DNA from: Anaerolineae bacterium
GTDB taxonomy: Bacteria > Chloroflexota > Anaerolineae > Caldilineales > Caldilineaceae
Reading direction: 5' to 3'
DNA length: 64,000 bases
Assembly: GCA_030432295.1 (NCBI GenBank)
Contig: JAUIHI010000002.1
Coordinates: forward strand, 370,814-434,813
In this document: positions 24,622-34,345 of the stretch, in pieces
How positions within the stretch are numbered: position 1 is the first letter of the stretch
Layout of the letters: the number at the start of each line of letters is the position of its first letter
Made by a program: the position numbers and the translations under genes
The notes under the pieces: generated by a model
The model's database searches: none
What the model was told of the DNA's origin: nothing
What the model saw: only the letters and a program-made list of their open reading frames with translations

Positions 24622-25383
24622 ATGGACTGGGCACAAAACTTCTACACAAGACAATTCAAACTTCTCGAAAGTACTGAGGCCTGGTCACGATTCTTCCCTG
24701 CGCCGCCTCCGGCCCACCGGGTGCGGAGAGCGGAAGCGGTGGAACGTCTTTCTGGTCCGGGAATCAAGCGTGTACTCGAGCTGGGCGCGGGCGGTGGCCT
24801 TACCGCCGGTGCAATGGCCCTGCGCGGCCACAGCGTCGTGGCGGTTGACATTGTGGATGAGGCAGCAACCAGCGCGAGACGGATCGCCGCGCAGATAACT
24901 GCGGGAAAAATGCGTGTCGTCCAGGGGGATTTCTACGAAATTGAGTTGGATGGCACATTTGATGTGGTTTGCTACTTCGATGGGTTTGGCATCGGCAGCG
25001 ACGCAGATCAGCGGCGTTTATTGCGCCGGATTGCGGAGTGGACAAAACCGGGCGGATGCGCGCTTATCGACGTTTACTTCCCTGGCTGGCTGTCCGAACT
25101 GACGAGCGAAGTCTATCGAGAAGGCAATGCTTTTTGCCGGGATGAGTTCGATCTCGATGGCTGGCGCCTGCGCAATAGCATCTGGTCCATCGATGAAGAT
25201 GAATCGCAAGCCACGACACAAAGCCTGCGCAACTACTCACCCGCCGACTTTCGGCTGCTTCTGATGGGAACAGGACTTCGGATGCAGAGTTATGAGCCTT
25301 ATGAGTCGAGTTTTCAGTTTGAAGAGATCGTACCGTTGAGCAAAGCTGAAATATTTCTCGCAAAGTTGGTCCATGACGAATGA
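24622..25383 (+). CDS. Class I SAM-dependent methyltransferase
   Basis: 253 residues. SAM-binding motif I is VLELGAGGGLTAGAMAL (~51-67), the acidic post-I loop is VVAVDIVDEA, then VQGDFYEIEL and a PGG turn (WTKPGGCALIDVYF). The C-terminal half has a variable substrate region (DEFDLDGWRLRNSIWSIDEDE). The substrate is unknown. It is driven by its own TACAAT-type promoter and is followed 100 bases later by the BTAD regulator on the same strand. Confidence 0.85.
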   Translation: MDWAQNFYTRQFKLLESTEAWSRFFPAPPPAHRVRRAEAVERLSGPGIKRVLELGAGGGLTAGAMALRGHSVVAVDIVDEAATSARRIAAQITAGKMRVVQGDFYEIELDGTFDVVCYFDGFGIGSDADQRRLLRRIAEWTKPGGCALIDVYFPGWLSELTSEVYREGNAFCRDEFDLDGWRLRNSIWSIDEDESQATTQSLRNYSPADFRLLLMGTGLRMQSYEPYESSFQFEEIVPLSKAEIFLAKLVHDE

Positions 25384-25484
25384 ATCGATTTGGACAGATC
25401 GCCAGACAGCTTTGACCGCCCGCCCCCGCACATTCGACGGAGATGCTTCCGCCTGACCCCCCACGATTGGTAGCGCAGAGCCTG

Positions 25485-28400
25485 ATGACTTCTCTCCAAG
25501 TCCAGCTATTCGGCGGTTTCCATCTGACCCATGACCAGAAACCGATAGCGACCATCCATCAAGCGCGCAGACAATCCCTGCTTGCCTACCTCCTTCTCCA
25601 CCGCCACCATCCCCAACCGCGGCAACGGCTTGCCTTTCTTTTCTGGCCCGATTCCACCGAAACCCAAGCCCGGACAAATCTGCGCCGGGCGCTCTACCAC
25701 ATCCGCCGGGGCCTGCCCGACGCGGACCGTTTTGTGCGCAGCGATGCCCACACTGTGCAGTGGGCACCGGATGCACCCTTTACGTTGGATGTGGCCGACT
25801 TTGCCCACGCCCTGAGTCTGGCCGATGCCGCCCGCCAGCGTGCCCAACCAGCCGCGGTTGTGGCGCACCTGACCAAAGCCGTTGACCTCTACCGCGGCGA
25901 ACTCCTGCCCGATTGTTACGACGACTGGATTCTGACCGAACGGGAGCGTCTGCACCAGCGCGTGTTGGCCGCGCTGGAATGGCTTATGCAACATTTGGAG
26001 GAAACCCGCGCCTATGCCCCGGCCATCCGCTATGGGCAACGGCTGCTGGCCCTCGACCCCATACACGAGGCAACCTACCGGCGTCTCATGCGCCTGCACG
26101 CGCTGAATAACGATCGGGCCGGTGCGCTGCGGGTCTACCACACCTGTGCAGATATACTTCAGCGTGAGCTGGGCGTGACCCCAAATGCGGATACCCAAGA
26201 AGTCTATGCCCGTCTGCTGCACGCCGACACATCGCCCAGATCACCCGCTCCATTCCAGCTGCGGGTCGACACCGCGCGTCTGGTGGGCCGCCAGGCCGAG
26301 TGGCAACAACTGTGGGCAGCGTGGCGTATAGCGACGGAGATCGCCCCCCACTTTGTGTTGGTGGCGGGCGAGGCGGGTATCGGCAAATCTCATCTGGTGG
26401 CGCAGATGCAGCAGGGCGCGGCACAGCAGGGCATCACCATCGCCCACGCCCGGGCCTATGCTGCCGAGAGCCGATTGGCCTATGCGCCTGTGGTCGAGTG
26501 GCTGCGCAGCGATCCCTGGCAAGCAAACCTGGACCAGTTGAACCCGCTCTGGCTCAGCGAAGTGGCCCGTCTGTTGCCCGAACTGTTCGAAGCCCACCCG
26601 GACCTGCCGCGCCCTGGCCCTTTGACCGAGCGCTGGCAACGCCAACGGCTCTTCGAGGCCCTGACCCGCGCCCTCTTGCTGGCGAAGTCGCCGCTGCTGC
26701 TGGCGCTTGACGACCTGCAATGGTGTGACCCGGAGACATTGGAGTGGCTCCATTTTCTGCTCCGCTCCACACAAGAGTCGACCGGGCAGAACGAGACCCC
26801 AGCCCGTCTACTGGTGGTGGGTACGGTCCGCCCCGAAGAGATAGACGAGCAGCACCCCCTGATGCGGCTGCGGTTGGACCTGGCGCGTGCCGGCCAAATG
26901 ACCGAAATCGAGCTGGGGCCTTTGACCGCGGATGAAACGGTCACACTGGCGGCGCAGACAGCCGAACGCGAGTTGGGGGAACACGTACAGCAGAGGCTCT
27001 ACCGGGCCAGCGGAGGCAATCCGCTTTTTGTGGTGGAAATGGTGCGGGCTGGGGGCTGGGAAGAGGAGAATGCAGAGCAGTGGGGGTCCACAGTGCAGCA
27101 GATGCCGGTGGCAGATTCCCCCGCGCTGCCGCCAAAAGTCCAAGCCGTCATCCAGTCCCGGCTGGCGCAACTCTCTCCGGCGGCCCGCAAACTGGCCAAC
27201 CTGGCCGCCACAATCGGGCGTGCGTTCACCTTCGATGTGTTGGCCCAGGCCAGCGCGGTGGACGAGGATGATCTGGTGCAGGGATTGGACGAACTTTGGC
27301 AGCGGCGTATCGTGCAGGCCCAGGGCGTCACCGCCTATGACTTCAGCCACGACCGCATCCGCGATGTGGCCTATGCCGAGATCAGCCCAGTGCAGCGCTG
27401 GTTCTATCACCGGCGGGTTGCAGAGGCCCTGGCGCTGCTCCACGCCAGGGATGTGGATGGGATCAGCGCACAACTCGGCTGGCATTGGGAACAGGCCCAG
27501 CAACCGGAAGAAGCAGTGGCACACTACCTGCTTGCGGTGGACTCGTCGGTGGCTCTCTATGCGATTGAGAACGCCCTCTTCTATCTGGAAAGAATCCTGG
27601 CCCTGCTGGCCGAGCTACCAGCGACCGCGGCTCACAAGCAGCAGCAACTTGAGATTTTATTGAAGAAGGCGGACATCCTCATCATAACCAAAGGGTGGAC
27701 GCACATCGAACGGCAGCAGGCGTTGGAGCAGGCCAACAGGCTGGCAAAGGAAGTCAATATCGACCACCTGTCGTACGAAGCCCTATCCGCTCTGCGTAGC
27801 TATTATACCAACACAGGCGAACAGTACACCGGTTTCCGCCTTGCACAGGAAATGCTGCTTCTGGCGGAGAAGACCCAAGAACAAACGCTTTTATGCAGTG
27901 CCTACTGCATCGTGGCTTTTTCCGACCTGATCCAGGGCAGTTGCGATTCCAGCTTGCACTACTACAACAGAGCCCAGGCAATGGCAGACAAGCTCGGCAT
28001 ATATTATTGGCAGATCAAACAGCATGCCAGAGTGCCAGAAATCCTGTGGATATGCGGGTATCCCGATCAGGCTCGCAATGCAGCGGCAGAGAATATCCGC
28101 TTGGTCGATCAGCAGGGCGATCTCTTTGGACGGGGACATAAACGCGAACCAGCTATGTTTGTGCAGCAGCGGATTGGCGATCCGGCGGCATCCCAGCGGC
28201 TGGCTGCCGAAATTATAGAGTTGTCCGAACGTTTTGGTTTCCCCAACTATGCGTTCGCCGCACAGTTGATTGCCGGGTGGGCCGTGGCCCAGACCGGCGC
28301 AAAGGAAGAGGGCCTGCGGCAGATCGTGCAGTCACTTGCGGCAATGGAGCAGATCAAAGATCGCTTCTACCGGCCCTATTTTTTGTCGCTCCTGGCTGAA

Positions 28401-28787
28401 GTTCAGGCGCAGAGCGGCTATGTGGCGGATGCGCTGGACACATTGGCCCAGGCCCAAGAGACCGTTGTCAGTTCTGGAGATCGTTCCTGGGAGGCGGAAT
28501 TGATTCGGTTGACCGGTGACTTTCGGCTACGTCGGGACCCGGACGATGCAGAGGCAGAGACAATTTATGCGTCAGCGCTTGCTCTGGCCCGCCAACAGGG
28601 GGCACGTATGCTGGAGCTGCGCGCGGCTATCAGTCTGGCCCGTCTGTGGCAGAGCCAGGGGAAAGCTACCGCGGCCTACGCTCTGCTCGCGCCCATCTAC
28701 GGCTGGTTTGACGAAGGGTTTGATACACCCGATCTGCGCACAGGCCGGGCGCTGCTGGACGAACTCCACACACAAGCATCCGTATAA
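25485..28787 (+). CDS. BTAD-AAA-TPR transcriptional regulator (AfsR/SARP-like)
   Basis: About 1100 residues from ATG 25485 (an ATG at 25443 is in frame but its GGAG is too close). The N-terminal winged helix (LQVQLFGGFHL ... QSLLAYLLLHR, ARTNLRRALYHIRRGL) is followed by a bacterial transcriptional activation domain (~90-255, RLMRLHALNNDRAGALRVYH). The AAA/STAND ATPase has Walker A GEAGIGKSH (~300) and Walker B LLLALDDLQW (~410). The C-terminal half is TPR-like helical repeats. Such proteins integrate ligand binding with promoter activation. No metabolic target is adjacent. Confidence 0.88.
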   Translation: MTSLQVQLFGGFHLTHDQKPIATIHQARRQSLLAYLLLHRHHPQPRQRLAFLFWPDSTETQARTNLRRALYHIRRGLPDADRFVRSDAHTVQWAPDAPFTLDVADFAHALSLADAARQRAQPAAVVAHLTKAVDLYRGELLPDCYDDWILTERERLHQRVLAALEWLMQHLEETRAYAPAIRYGQRLLALDPIHEATYRRLMRLHALNNDRAGALRVYHTCADILQRELGVTPNADTQEVYARLLHADTSPRSPAPFQLRVDTARLVGRQAEWQQLWAAWRIATEIAPHFVLVAGEAGIGKSHLVAQMQQGAAQQGITIAHARAYAAESRLAYAPVVEWLRSDPWQANLDQLNPLWLSEVARLLPELFEAHPDLPRPGPLTERWQRQRLFEALTRALLLAKSPLLLALDDLQWCDPETLEWLHFLLRSTQESTGQNETPARLLVVGTVRPEEIDEQHPLMRLRLDLARAGQMTEIELGPLTADETVTLAAQTAERELGEHVQQRLYRASGGNPLFVVEMVRAGGWEEENAEQWGSTVQQMPVADSPALPPKVQAVIQSRLAQLSPAARKLANLAATIGRAFTFDVLAQASAVDEDDLVQGLDELWQRRIVQAQGVTAYDFSHDRIRDVAYAEISPVQRWFYHRRVAEALALLHARDVDGISAQLGWHWEQAQQPEEAVAHYLLAVDSSVALYAIENALFYLERILALLAELPATAAHKQQQLEILLKKADILIITKGWTHIERQQALEQANRLAKEVNIDHLSYEALSALRSYYTNTGEQYTGFRLAQEMLLLAEKTQEQTLLCSAYCIVAFSDLIQGSCDSSLHYYNRAQAMADKLGIYYWQIKQHARVPEILWICGYPDQARNAAAENIRLVDQQGDLFGRGHKREPAMFVQQRIGDPAASQRLAAEIIELSERFGFPNYAFAAQLIAGWAVAQTGAKEEGLRQIVQSLAAMEQIKDRFYRPYFLSLLAEVQAQSGYVADALDTLAQAQETVVSSGDRSWEAELIRLTGDFRLRRDPDDAEAETIYASALALARQQGARMLELRAAISLARLWQSQGKATAAYALLAPIYGWFDEGFDTPDLRTGRALLDELHTQASV

Positions 28788-28976
28788 CAAACCCACATCC
28801 CCTCTTTTTCCTCAAATTCCTCGCCAGGGAACGCTGCAGGGAACGCTCTGCCGACGCCCCGCCTGCTACACTCATCCCCAAACACAAGGCCACCAACCAA
28901 AAAGGCAGCAAGCCGTCACCTTTCGCGCATCCGCCTGATGCGCATTTCCCATCGTGCAGATTGGGTCATCCAGCCA

Positions 28977-29189
28977 ATGAATCCACCTGAGCCGCGCCAA
29001 GAACCACACCGGTCGCACCTTTTCACTGTGCGTATCTGGAAGGAGGCAATGGGGGAAAAGATGGGCGACGACACGTACGAAGTGCGTATGCAGGTCAAGC
29101 GCGTTCTCAGCGGTCAGATCCGCTACTTTCGCACCTGGGCGGCCTTGATAGCCTATTTGCAGAATGTCATGCAGGAGGATGGCAGTTAG
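28977..29189 (+). CDS. Small conserved hypothetical protein
   Basis: 70 residues from ATG 28977; an ATG at 28938 is also in frame and neither has a good ribosome site. The core HRSHLFTVRIWKE ... VRMQVKRVLSGQIRYFRTWAALIAYLQ has the shape of short proteins often found in Chloroflexota next to large regulators or phage-type ATPases. Function unknown. Confidence 0.55.
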   Translation: MNPPEPRQEPHRSHLFTVRIWKEAMGEKMGDDTYEVRMQVKRVLSGQIRYFRTWAALIAYLQNVMQEDGS

Positions 29190-29289
29190 ATGGAGATAAA
29201 GGGGGCTGGTTATGTAATCAAACAGCAAGTGACTGATTTTTGTACCGTAGTTTTGCTCTTTTCAACGACCACTGAAAGGAAAGTATCTG

Positions 29290-29790
29290 ATGAAATACGT
29301 GACACTGCTATTGGCGCTGGCCGCACTTGTGATGGGTGCATGCCAGCCGATTGCACCGCCCGTGGTGCAAAGCGCAGCGCCAGAACCGACCGCCCTCTCC
29401 CTGGAAGCGCAGGAAGAGCAGATTCGAGCGGCCAGCGCGGCCTGGGATGAAGCCTTCAACGCAGGTGATGTGGAGCGGCTCGTATCGTTCTACACTGAGG
29501 ACGCAGTGGATATGCCGCCCGGTGTACCCGCGCTGGAGGGCATCGACGCGATCGCTGGCGATCTCCAGTTCATAATTGACGAGTTCGACGCTCACCACGA
29601 AACCTCGATTGTGGACATCAAAATTGGTGGCGACCTGGCCCTCGAACGGGCCAACTATGTCATGACGCTGAAGCCCAAAGCCGGCGGCGACACCATCACA
29701 GAAGTAGGCAAACACATCGTCGTGCGTCAACTGGTTGGGGACGAATGGATGGTGCTTTGGGAGATATGGAACTGGGATAGCAACGAATAA
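29290..29790 (+). CDS. Lipoprotein with SnoaL/DUF4440-like domain
   Basis: 166 residues. The lipobox VMGAC places the lipidated cysteine at 18. The domain (~40-165) begins EEQIRAASAAWDEAFNAGDVERLVSFYTEDAVDMPPG, the classic start of the DUF4440/SgcJ cone-shaped fold, and ends in VVRQLVGDEWMVLWEIWN. These domains bind small molecules; some are enzymes, many are not. AAAGGAAAG precedes the ATG. Confidence 0.85.
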   Translation: MKYVTLLLALAALVMGACQPIAPPVVQSAAPEPTALSLEAQEEQIRAASAAWDEAFNAGDVERLVSFYTEDAVDMPPGVPALEGIDAIAGDLQFIIDEFDAHHETSIVDIKIGGDLALERANYVMTLKPKAGGDTITEVGKHIVVRQLVGDEWMVLWEIWNWDSNE

Positions 29791-29931
29791 TCCCCCGGAG
29801 AAATTACAAACTCCAAAGCCGTTCGATCGGCGTCATAGGGTTCCGAGAGCCGCGGCCATCTCAGCAGTTTGAGTTGACCGCGGTTTTCTGCTTTCAGATA
29901 CCCTCCCAAGCGCCGGGTCTTGCAAATCCCA

Positions 29932-29961
29932 TTACCGGATGAGTACCCCATGTGCTACAAT
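29932..29961 (+). promoter_or_regulatory. Promoter with TACAAT-RTCCGCG signature (3)
   Basis: TTACCG (29932-29937), 18-bp spacer, TACAAT (29956-29961) with a preceding TGTGC and a following atccgcgc. It is ~260 bases before the sugar isomerase-like gene. The 435-base gap 29791-30225 shows no gene beyond this. Confidence 0.55.
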
Positions 29962-30225
29962 ATCCGCGCTCATGCCAAATCATAGTTGGGCAAATGCAGA
30001 CTGAACGGTGCAGCCGTGATCGTTGACCACTTGGACGGCTACGGCAAGACACTTTCTTGGAGACGGCTGCTGCACACGCCAGGTTGGGCTGCTCGACAAA
30101 GGGCCGAAAGAGTAAACAAACCTAAAATTCCGCCCCCAGTGCTGGTTGCTATTTCACCGCGCATACGGGAGCAACCTGACACATTTTGCCAGTCTAACAA
30201 ACCCCCCATCAGAAGGAGAAAACCA

Positions 30226-31089
30226 ATGCGTGTAGGCGTAGTAGGAATGATGCCGTCGGACTTTCGCTCCATCACCAGCGAACATTTGGCTGCTGTACGG
30301 GCGCTGGGATTGAGCGGTGTAGGCTTCCACGCCGGAGGCCGGGGACTTTTCGATGTAACCAGCGCGGAGACCGCGCAGGTAAAGAAAACATTCGCCGACG
30401 CGGGAATGGACATTGTGCAATTTGGCATCGGCTTCCCCGACTGTCTCTTTGCGCCAGAAGCGGAAGCCCGGGAGGAAGTGGTGAAGGTAATCGGGCGGGG
30501 GATCGAAGTGGCTGCGGAGTTGGGCGCGCATGTCTGTCTGATCCGCACAGGCAGCCTCAGCCCCAACGGGTCGTACTTCCCCGCGGCGGAGAACCACAGC
30601 CCGGAAGCCTGGCAGCGGCTGCGAGAAACCCTGCGCCGCATCGCCGACAAAGCCGAAGCCGTCGACCAGACGGTCGTCATCGAGACCCATCTGCTCACGA
30701 TTTTGGAATCGCCTGAAGCCAACCAGAAAATCATCGCCGAAGTCGGCTCGCCCCGCATGAAAGTGGTGATGGACTACACCAACCACTTCCCCACAATGCA
30801 GAGCGTCTTCCACAGCACCGAACGGCTCAACCACATCTTCGATCTGATGGGTCCCGTTTCCGGCGTGGCCCACTGCAAAGACATCAACTTTGGCAAAGGG
30901 CTGGTCCTGCACATCGACGAAGCCATTCCGGGCGAAGGGCTGCTGGATTTGCAAACAGCCCTGCGTCGCTGGCAAGCTCTCTACCCGGACGGCTATATGC
31001 TCCTGGAGCATCTGCCCAACGAGGACTATCCACTGGCCGCGGCCAATACCCTGCGCATCGCGGCTGAGGCGGGAGTGGAGGTACATTAA
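30226..31089 (+). CDS. Sugar phosphate isomerase/epimerase-like TIM barrel
   Basis: 287 residues from ATG 30226, chosen for its AAGGAG site; the frame is open 240 bases further upstream. It has the xylose-isomerase-like/AP endonuclease 2 TIM-barrel pattern: GVVGMMPSDF at the start, VCLIRTGS, VVIETHLLTI with a metal glutamate, VVMDYTNHFP, VAHCKDINF and LLEHLPNEDY. It probably isomerises or epimerises a keto sugar or inositol derivative; the substrate is unknown. An SDR on the opposite strand converges on it. Confidence 0.85.
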   Translation: MRVGVVGMMPSDFRSITSEHLAAVRALGLSGVGFHAGGRGLFDVTSAETAQVKKTFADAGMDIVQFGIGFPDCLFAPEAEAREEVVKVIGRGIEVAAELGAHVCLIRTGSLSPNGSYFPAAENHSPEAWQRLRETLRRIADKAEAVDQTVVIETHLLTILESPEANQKIIAEVGSPRMKVVMDYTNHFPTMQSVFHSTERLNHIFDLMGPVSGVAHCKDINFGKGLVLHIDEAIPGEGLLDLQTALRRWQALYPDGYMLLEHLPNEDYPLAAANTLRIAAEAGVEVH

Positions 31090-31093
31090 ATTA

Positions 31094-31135
31094 CGAGGGG
31101 CGAGTAGCGATTGATGATTCGCAACTCGCCCCTCG
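31094..31135. repeat. 12-bp inverted repeat between convergent genes
   Basis: cgaggggcgagt (31094-31105) pairs with actcgcccctcg (31124-31135); an inner gcga/tcgc extends it. It lies 5 bases past the isomerase stop and 14 bases from the SDR stop, a likely shared transcript end. Confidence 0.8.
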
Positions 31136-31148
31136 CCTCTCGCAACTT

Positions 31149-31904
31149 CTAGCGCGTAAAGAGCGTCCGCCGCACGTAATCCCCGTCGTCCGAGGCCAGA
31201 TAGGCCAACAGCCGGGCTACACCAATCGGATCGCCCAGATTGGCATTCTCCAGTGCAGCTTCGTAAGCAACGCCCCGCTTGTTGGCCGCATCGCGCACAT
31301 TCTCCAGCTTCATCTCTGTGGCAATGCCGCCGGGACAGACCGCATTGACCCGGATGTTGCGGGAGGCCAGATGTCCGGCCAGCACCATCGACATCCCATT
31401 GACCGCGCCTTTGCTCGTGCCATAGGCAATCGACGAGCTGCCGCCCAGCACCCCAGCCCCGGAAGCGATCAGAATCATCACCCCCCGCTTGGATTTGGCG
31501 ATCAGCGGCGTGGCGTATTTGGTGCAGAGGAATGTCCCCCGCACATTGACTTCCATCACAAAATCGAAGACATCCACCGGGAACTCCTCCGGCTGGAGGA
31601 ACGCGCCCAGCAACACACCCGCGGCGCAGATAATCACGTCCAGATAGCCGTGGGTTTCGTCCACCTGGGCAAAGAGCGCCTGCACTGCTTCGTCGCTGCG
31701 GATGTCCACCGCGTAGAAAGTGGCGTCGCCGCCGCCTTCACGGATGGAGGCGGCCACAGCCTCGCCCTTGTCGGCCTTTACATCTACCAGCAGGACAGTC
31801 GCGCCCCGCTGCGCGCAAAGACGGGCCGTAGCCTCGCCGATGCCCTGGGCCGCGCCAGTGATGAGAATTTTCTTACCGCGAACTTCTGCAATTGCGTCTT
31901 CCAT
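31149..31904 (-). CDS. Short-chain dehydrogenase/reductase
   Basis: 251 residues, classical SDR. The nucleotide-binding TGAAQGIG (~16-23), an acidic VDVKAD after strand 2 suggesting NAD preference, CAAGV in place of NNAG, and the catalytic Ser-Tyr-Lys set (IASGAGV, YGTSKGA) are present. It probably oxidises a sugar or polyol. The C-terminal VRRTLFTR replaces the usual GxxxxVDGG region, so the tail is atypical. Confidence 0.9.
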   Translation of the reverse strand: MEDAIAEVRGKKILITGAAQGIGEATARLCAQRGATVLLVDVKADKGEAVAASIREGGGDATFYAVDIRSDEAVQALFAQVDETHGYLDVIICAAGVLLGAFLQPEEFPVDVFDFVMEVNVRGTFLCTKYATPLIAKSKRGVMILIASGAGVLGGSSSIAYGTSKGAVNGMSMVLAGHLASRNIRVNAVCPGGIATEMKLENVRDAANKRGVAYEAALENANLGDPIGVARLLAYLASDDGDYVRRTLFTR

Positions 31905-31980
31905 TTCTTGGGGTTTCCTCGGGGGTGGGTGGTTTGAACAAAAGATGTGGGATAGTTGACAGGTTATTTATCAAACAAAG

Positions 31981-33303
31981 TTATGCGGTGGCCCGGTAGC
32001 TGTCCACGCCGTCCGTCCAGCACAGGTTGGCCGACGATAGGGCATTGGCCCGTTCTACCTTGCGCGCCAACTCGCGTAATTCCATCTCGGCCCGTCGTCC
32101 ATTGTCGGGCAAAGAATAACGCATCTTCAGGCTGTGTTCCAGCCACTTTTTCGATTCCTCAAACTCTCGCTTCAGGAGCAGCATCGATCCCAGATTGGCC
32201 GCGGAGAGCGCGTCTTTGGGGTTGGCGGCCAATGCATCGCGCAGCCGAAGCTCCTGCACTTCCTGCCGCCGGTTGCCATTGAGCAGCACGCCCACATCGA
32301 AAATAATATCATCGAGCAGAGCCATTTGAAAGCGTTCGGCCCGGTGGCGAATCACAGAGCGGGTGCGGGGGACAATCATATCCAGTTCCCGCACTACTCG
32401 CACGTGCAGCACCGCGTGCTCCAACGCCCCCTCCAGAAATAGGTCTACACTCTCACCGCTATCTACCACCACATTGAGCAGTTTTTCCTCTGCGCCCAGA
32501 TGGAGCGATTGGATGAGCACAGGCTCCCCCCGGGGATTGGCCGCCACCAGTTTACCCGGCTCCACACTCACTTGCAAACAGCCATCGCCCTCACACCCAT
32601 CGGGTCCCAGAGGCAGGGCCTGTCGCTGGGGAAATTGAACATCCAGCACTTCGATAAAATCGGGGGAGTAGTTTTTCAGAATCCCCACGTGTTCGTGTAC
32701 CTGATCTCCCTCCATCACCTCCACCACAATCTTCTGGCCGAGAATCCGTTCCAGCAGAGGATCGAAGACCCCACCCGCGTGGCCGATGAGATTTTCGCTC
32801 AGTCGATAGATGGATTTTTCGCTCCCGTCGTTGATGTAGCGGCCTGCCGGTTTCTTGGCCCGCCCCACCAGCAGACCCACCACTTCGTTGATCGATTCGC
32901 TGGCCGTGCCGATAAATTTGCGTAGCCCCCGCTTGCTGCGTTCCACCAAACCCGGATGGAAGGAGCGGCGGATGTCCTGATCCCGGCGACGCTTGTTTTC
33001 CGGCGTCAACTGGTCGGCAAAGCGGTAGATCGCCTGAATATCCTTATATTCCTCGCCAAAGAGCAGATAGCTGGACTCGATGTGTTTGGAATCCTGCACA
33101 TCGTCCCGATAGACCAGTTCCAGACCCGTAGACTCCACATCCATCACGCCCCAAACCACTTTGTCGTCCGTGCGCTCAATCGTCACGTGGAAACCCTCGA
33201 ACGAATGCAGACAGGGGTCTTTGCGCCGGGAACGGAAGTAGGAGCCGACGAGTGTGGCAAAAAAGATGAGACCGACTGTGTAAAGAAGAGATACGTCAAA
33301 CAT
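31981..33303 (-). CDS. Hypothetical protein with N-terminal membrane anchor
   Basis: About 440 residues from ATG 33303. One N-terminal helix (SLLYTVGLIFFATLVGSYF) is followed by basic SRRK, so the bulk should be cytoplasmic. The middle part (100-330) shows no familiar motif; FIGTASESINEVVGLLVGRAKKPAGRY and GDQVHEHVGILKNYSPDFIEVLDV look like beta-rich domains. The C-terminal ~70 residues (ALAANPKDALSAANLGSMLL) resemble a TPR pair. Probably a scaffold; function not assigned. Confidence 0.6.
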   Translation of the reverse strand: MFDVSLLYTVGLIFFATLVGSYFRSRRKDPCLHSFEGFHVTIERTDDKVVWGVMDVESTGLELVYRDDVQDSKHIESSYLLFGEEYKDIQAIYRFADQLTPENKRRRDQDIRRSFHPGLVERSKRGLRKFIGTASESINEVVGLLVGRAKKPAGRYINDGSEKSIYRLSENLIGHAGGVFDPLLERILGQKIVVEVMEGDQVHEHVGILKNYSPDFIEVLDVQFPQRQALPLGPDGCEGDGCLQVSVEPGKLVAANPRGEPVLIQSLHLGAEEKLLNVVVDSGESVDLFLEGALEHAVLHVRVVRELDMIVPRTRSVIRHRAERFQMALLDDIIFDVGVLLNGNRRQEVQELRLRDALAANPKDALSAANLGSMLLLKREFEESKKWLEHSLKMRYSLPDNGRRAEMELRELARKVERANALSSANLCWTDGVDSYRATA

Positions 33304-33472
33304 AGGCAATTTAGGGATTGGGGGTGGAGCAATTCGCTACCAGGAAAGCGGAGGGCGAATGCAGGCGGATACGACGAAGTGCAACAATTGTAGCAGTCCC
33401 GATCCGCGTCCATCCGTTGTCCACTGTACCTGTCGGTTGTGTCGTGGCGCATATCCGCCGCGCTGGCACAGC

Positions 33473-34141
33473 CTACCCAATCGGCACCACACAGGCCGGG
33501 TCTTCGTTGCGGGCGTTGTTGACGAGCGTACTGACCGGCGTGTGGGCCATCAACTCGGCGGGAAAGGACCGCATCAGATGCAGCAATGGCTCGGCCCTCT
33601 GGCTCGTCCGATCCAGCCATTCGTCGTAATCTTCCGGCTGCAAAATCACCGGCATCCGGTTGTGGATGGGGGCGAGCAGGTCATTGGGTTCGGTGGTCAA
33701 AATTGTGCAGGATTCGATGACCGACCCCTCCCGCTCCCAATACTCCCACAGCCCGGCCATCCCAAAAACCCCGCCATCTTTCAGGCCGATTAGCTGGGGT
33801 TGTTTGCCCCCGGCTATCTTCTGCCATTCATAAAAGCCATCTGCCGGGAGTATGCAGCGCTTGTATTTGAAGGCCGCCCGAAACGACGGCTTTTCTGCGG
33901 CTGTCTCAGATCGGGCATTGATCATCCGGCTACCGATGCTGGGGTCCTTGGCCCAGGAGGGGATCAGCCCCCAATTCAGATAGGTCGCCTCCCGCCCATT
34001 GCCCCCGTGGCTGGCCCGAATCGCCAGCACAGGCTGGGTGGGGGCGATGTTATAGCGGGGGCCAACCGGCGGCATCTGTTCAATCGAAAAAAGATCGGCG
34101 ATCTGTTCGGGGGAGGCCCGCAGGGTAAATCGACCACACAT
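33473..34141 (-). CDS. SRAP-domain protein (YedK/HMCES)
   Basis: 222 residues beginning MCGRFTL, with catalytic Cys2 exposed after Met removal. SRAP proteins form a covalent link with abasic sites in single-stranded DNA. RYNIAPTQPV, WGLIPSWAKD, NARSETAAEKPSFR, RCILPADGFYEW and HNRMPVIL are all present, so the active site is complete. AGGAG precedes the ATG. No SOS partner gene is adjacent. Confidence 0.95.
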   Translation of the reverse strand: MCGRFTLRASPEQIADLFSIEQMPPVGPRYNIAPTQPVLAIRASHGGNGREATYLNWGLIPSWAKDPSIGSRMINARSETAAEKPSFRAAFKYKRCILPADGFYEWQKIAGGKQPQLIGLKDGGVFGMAGLWEYWEREGSVIESCTILTTEPNDLLAPIHNRMPVILQPEDYDEWLDRTSQRAEPLLHLMRSFPAELMAHTPVSTLVNNARNEDPACVVPIG

Positions 34142-34345
34142 CAAAAAAGCTCCTCGGATCAATGGGACTGGCACACACCAGCGCGGCAAATGTCCCGGTA
34201 TCTTACCCCTGGCACGCTGGAATGTCAACCGACCAAAAGAATCGGGAGTGTTCGGGAAGTGTTCGTCCAGATTGACAAAGCCCACACCCACCGTTACACT
34301 ACCCCTGTCAGCAACTCACCGTCCACCACCTGTTCCCCGACCCCA

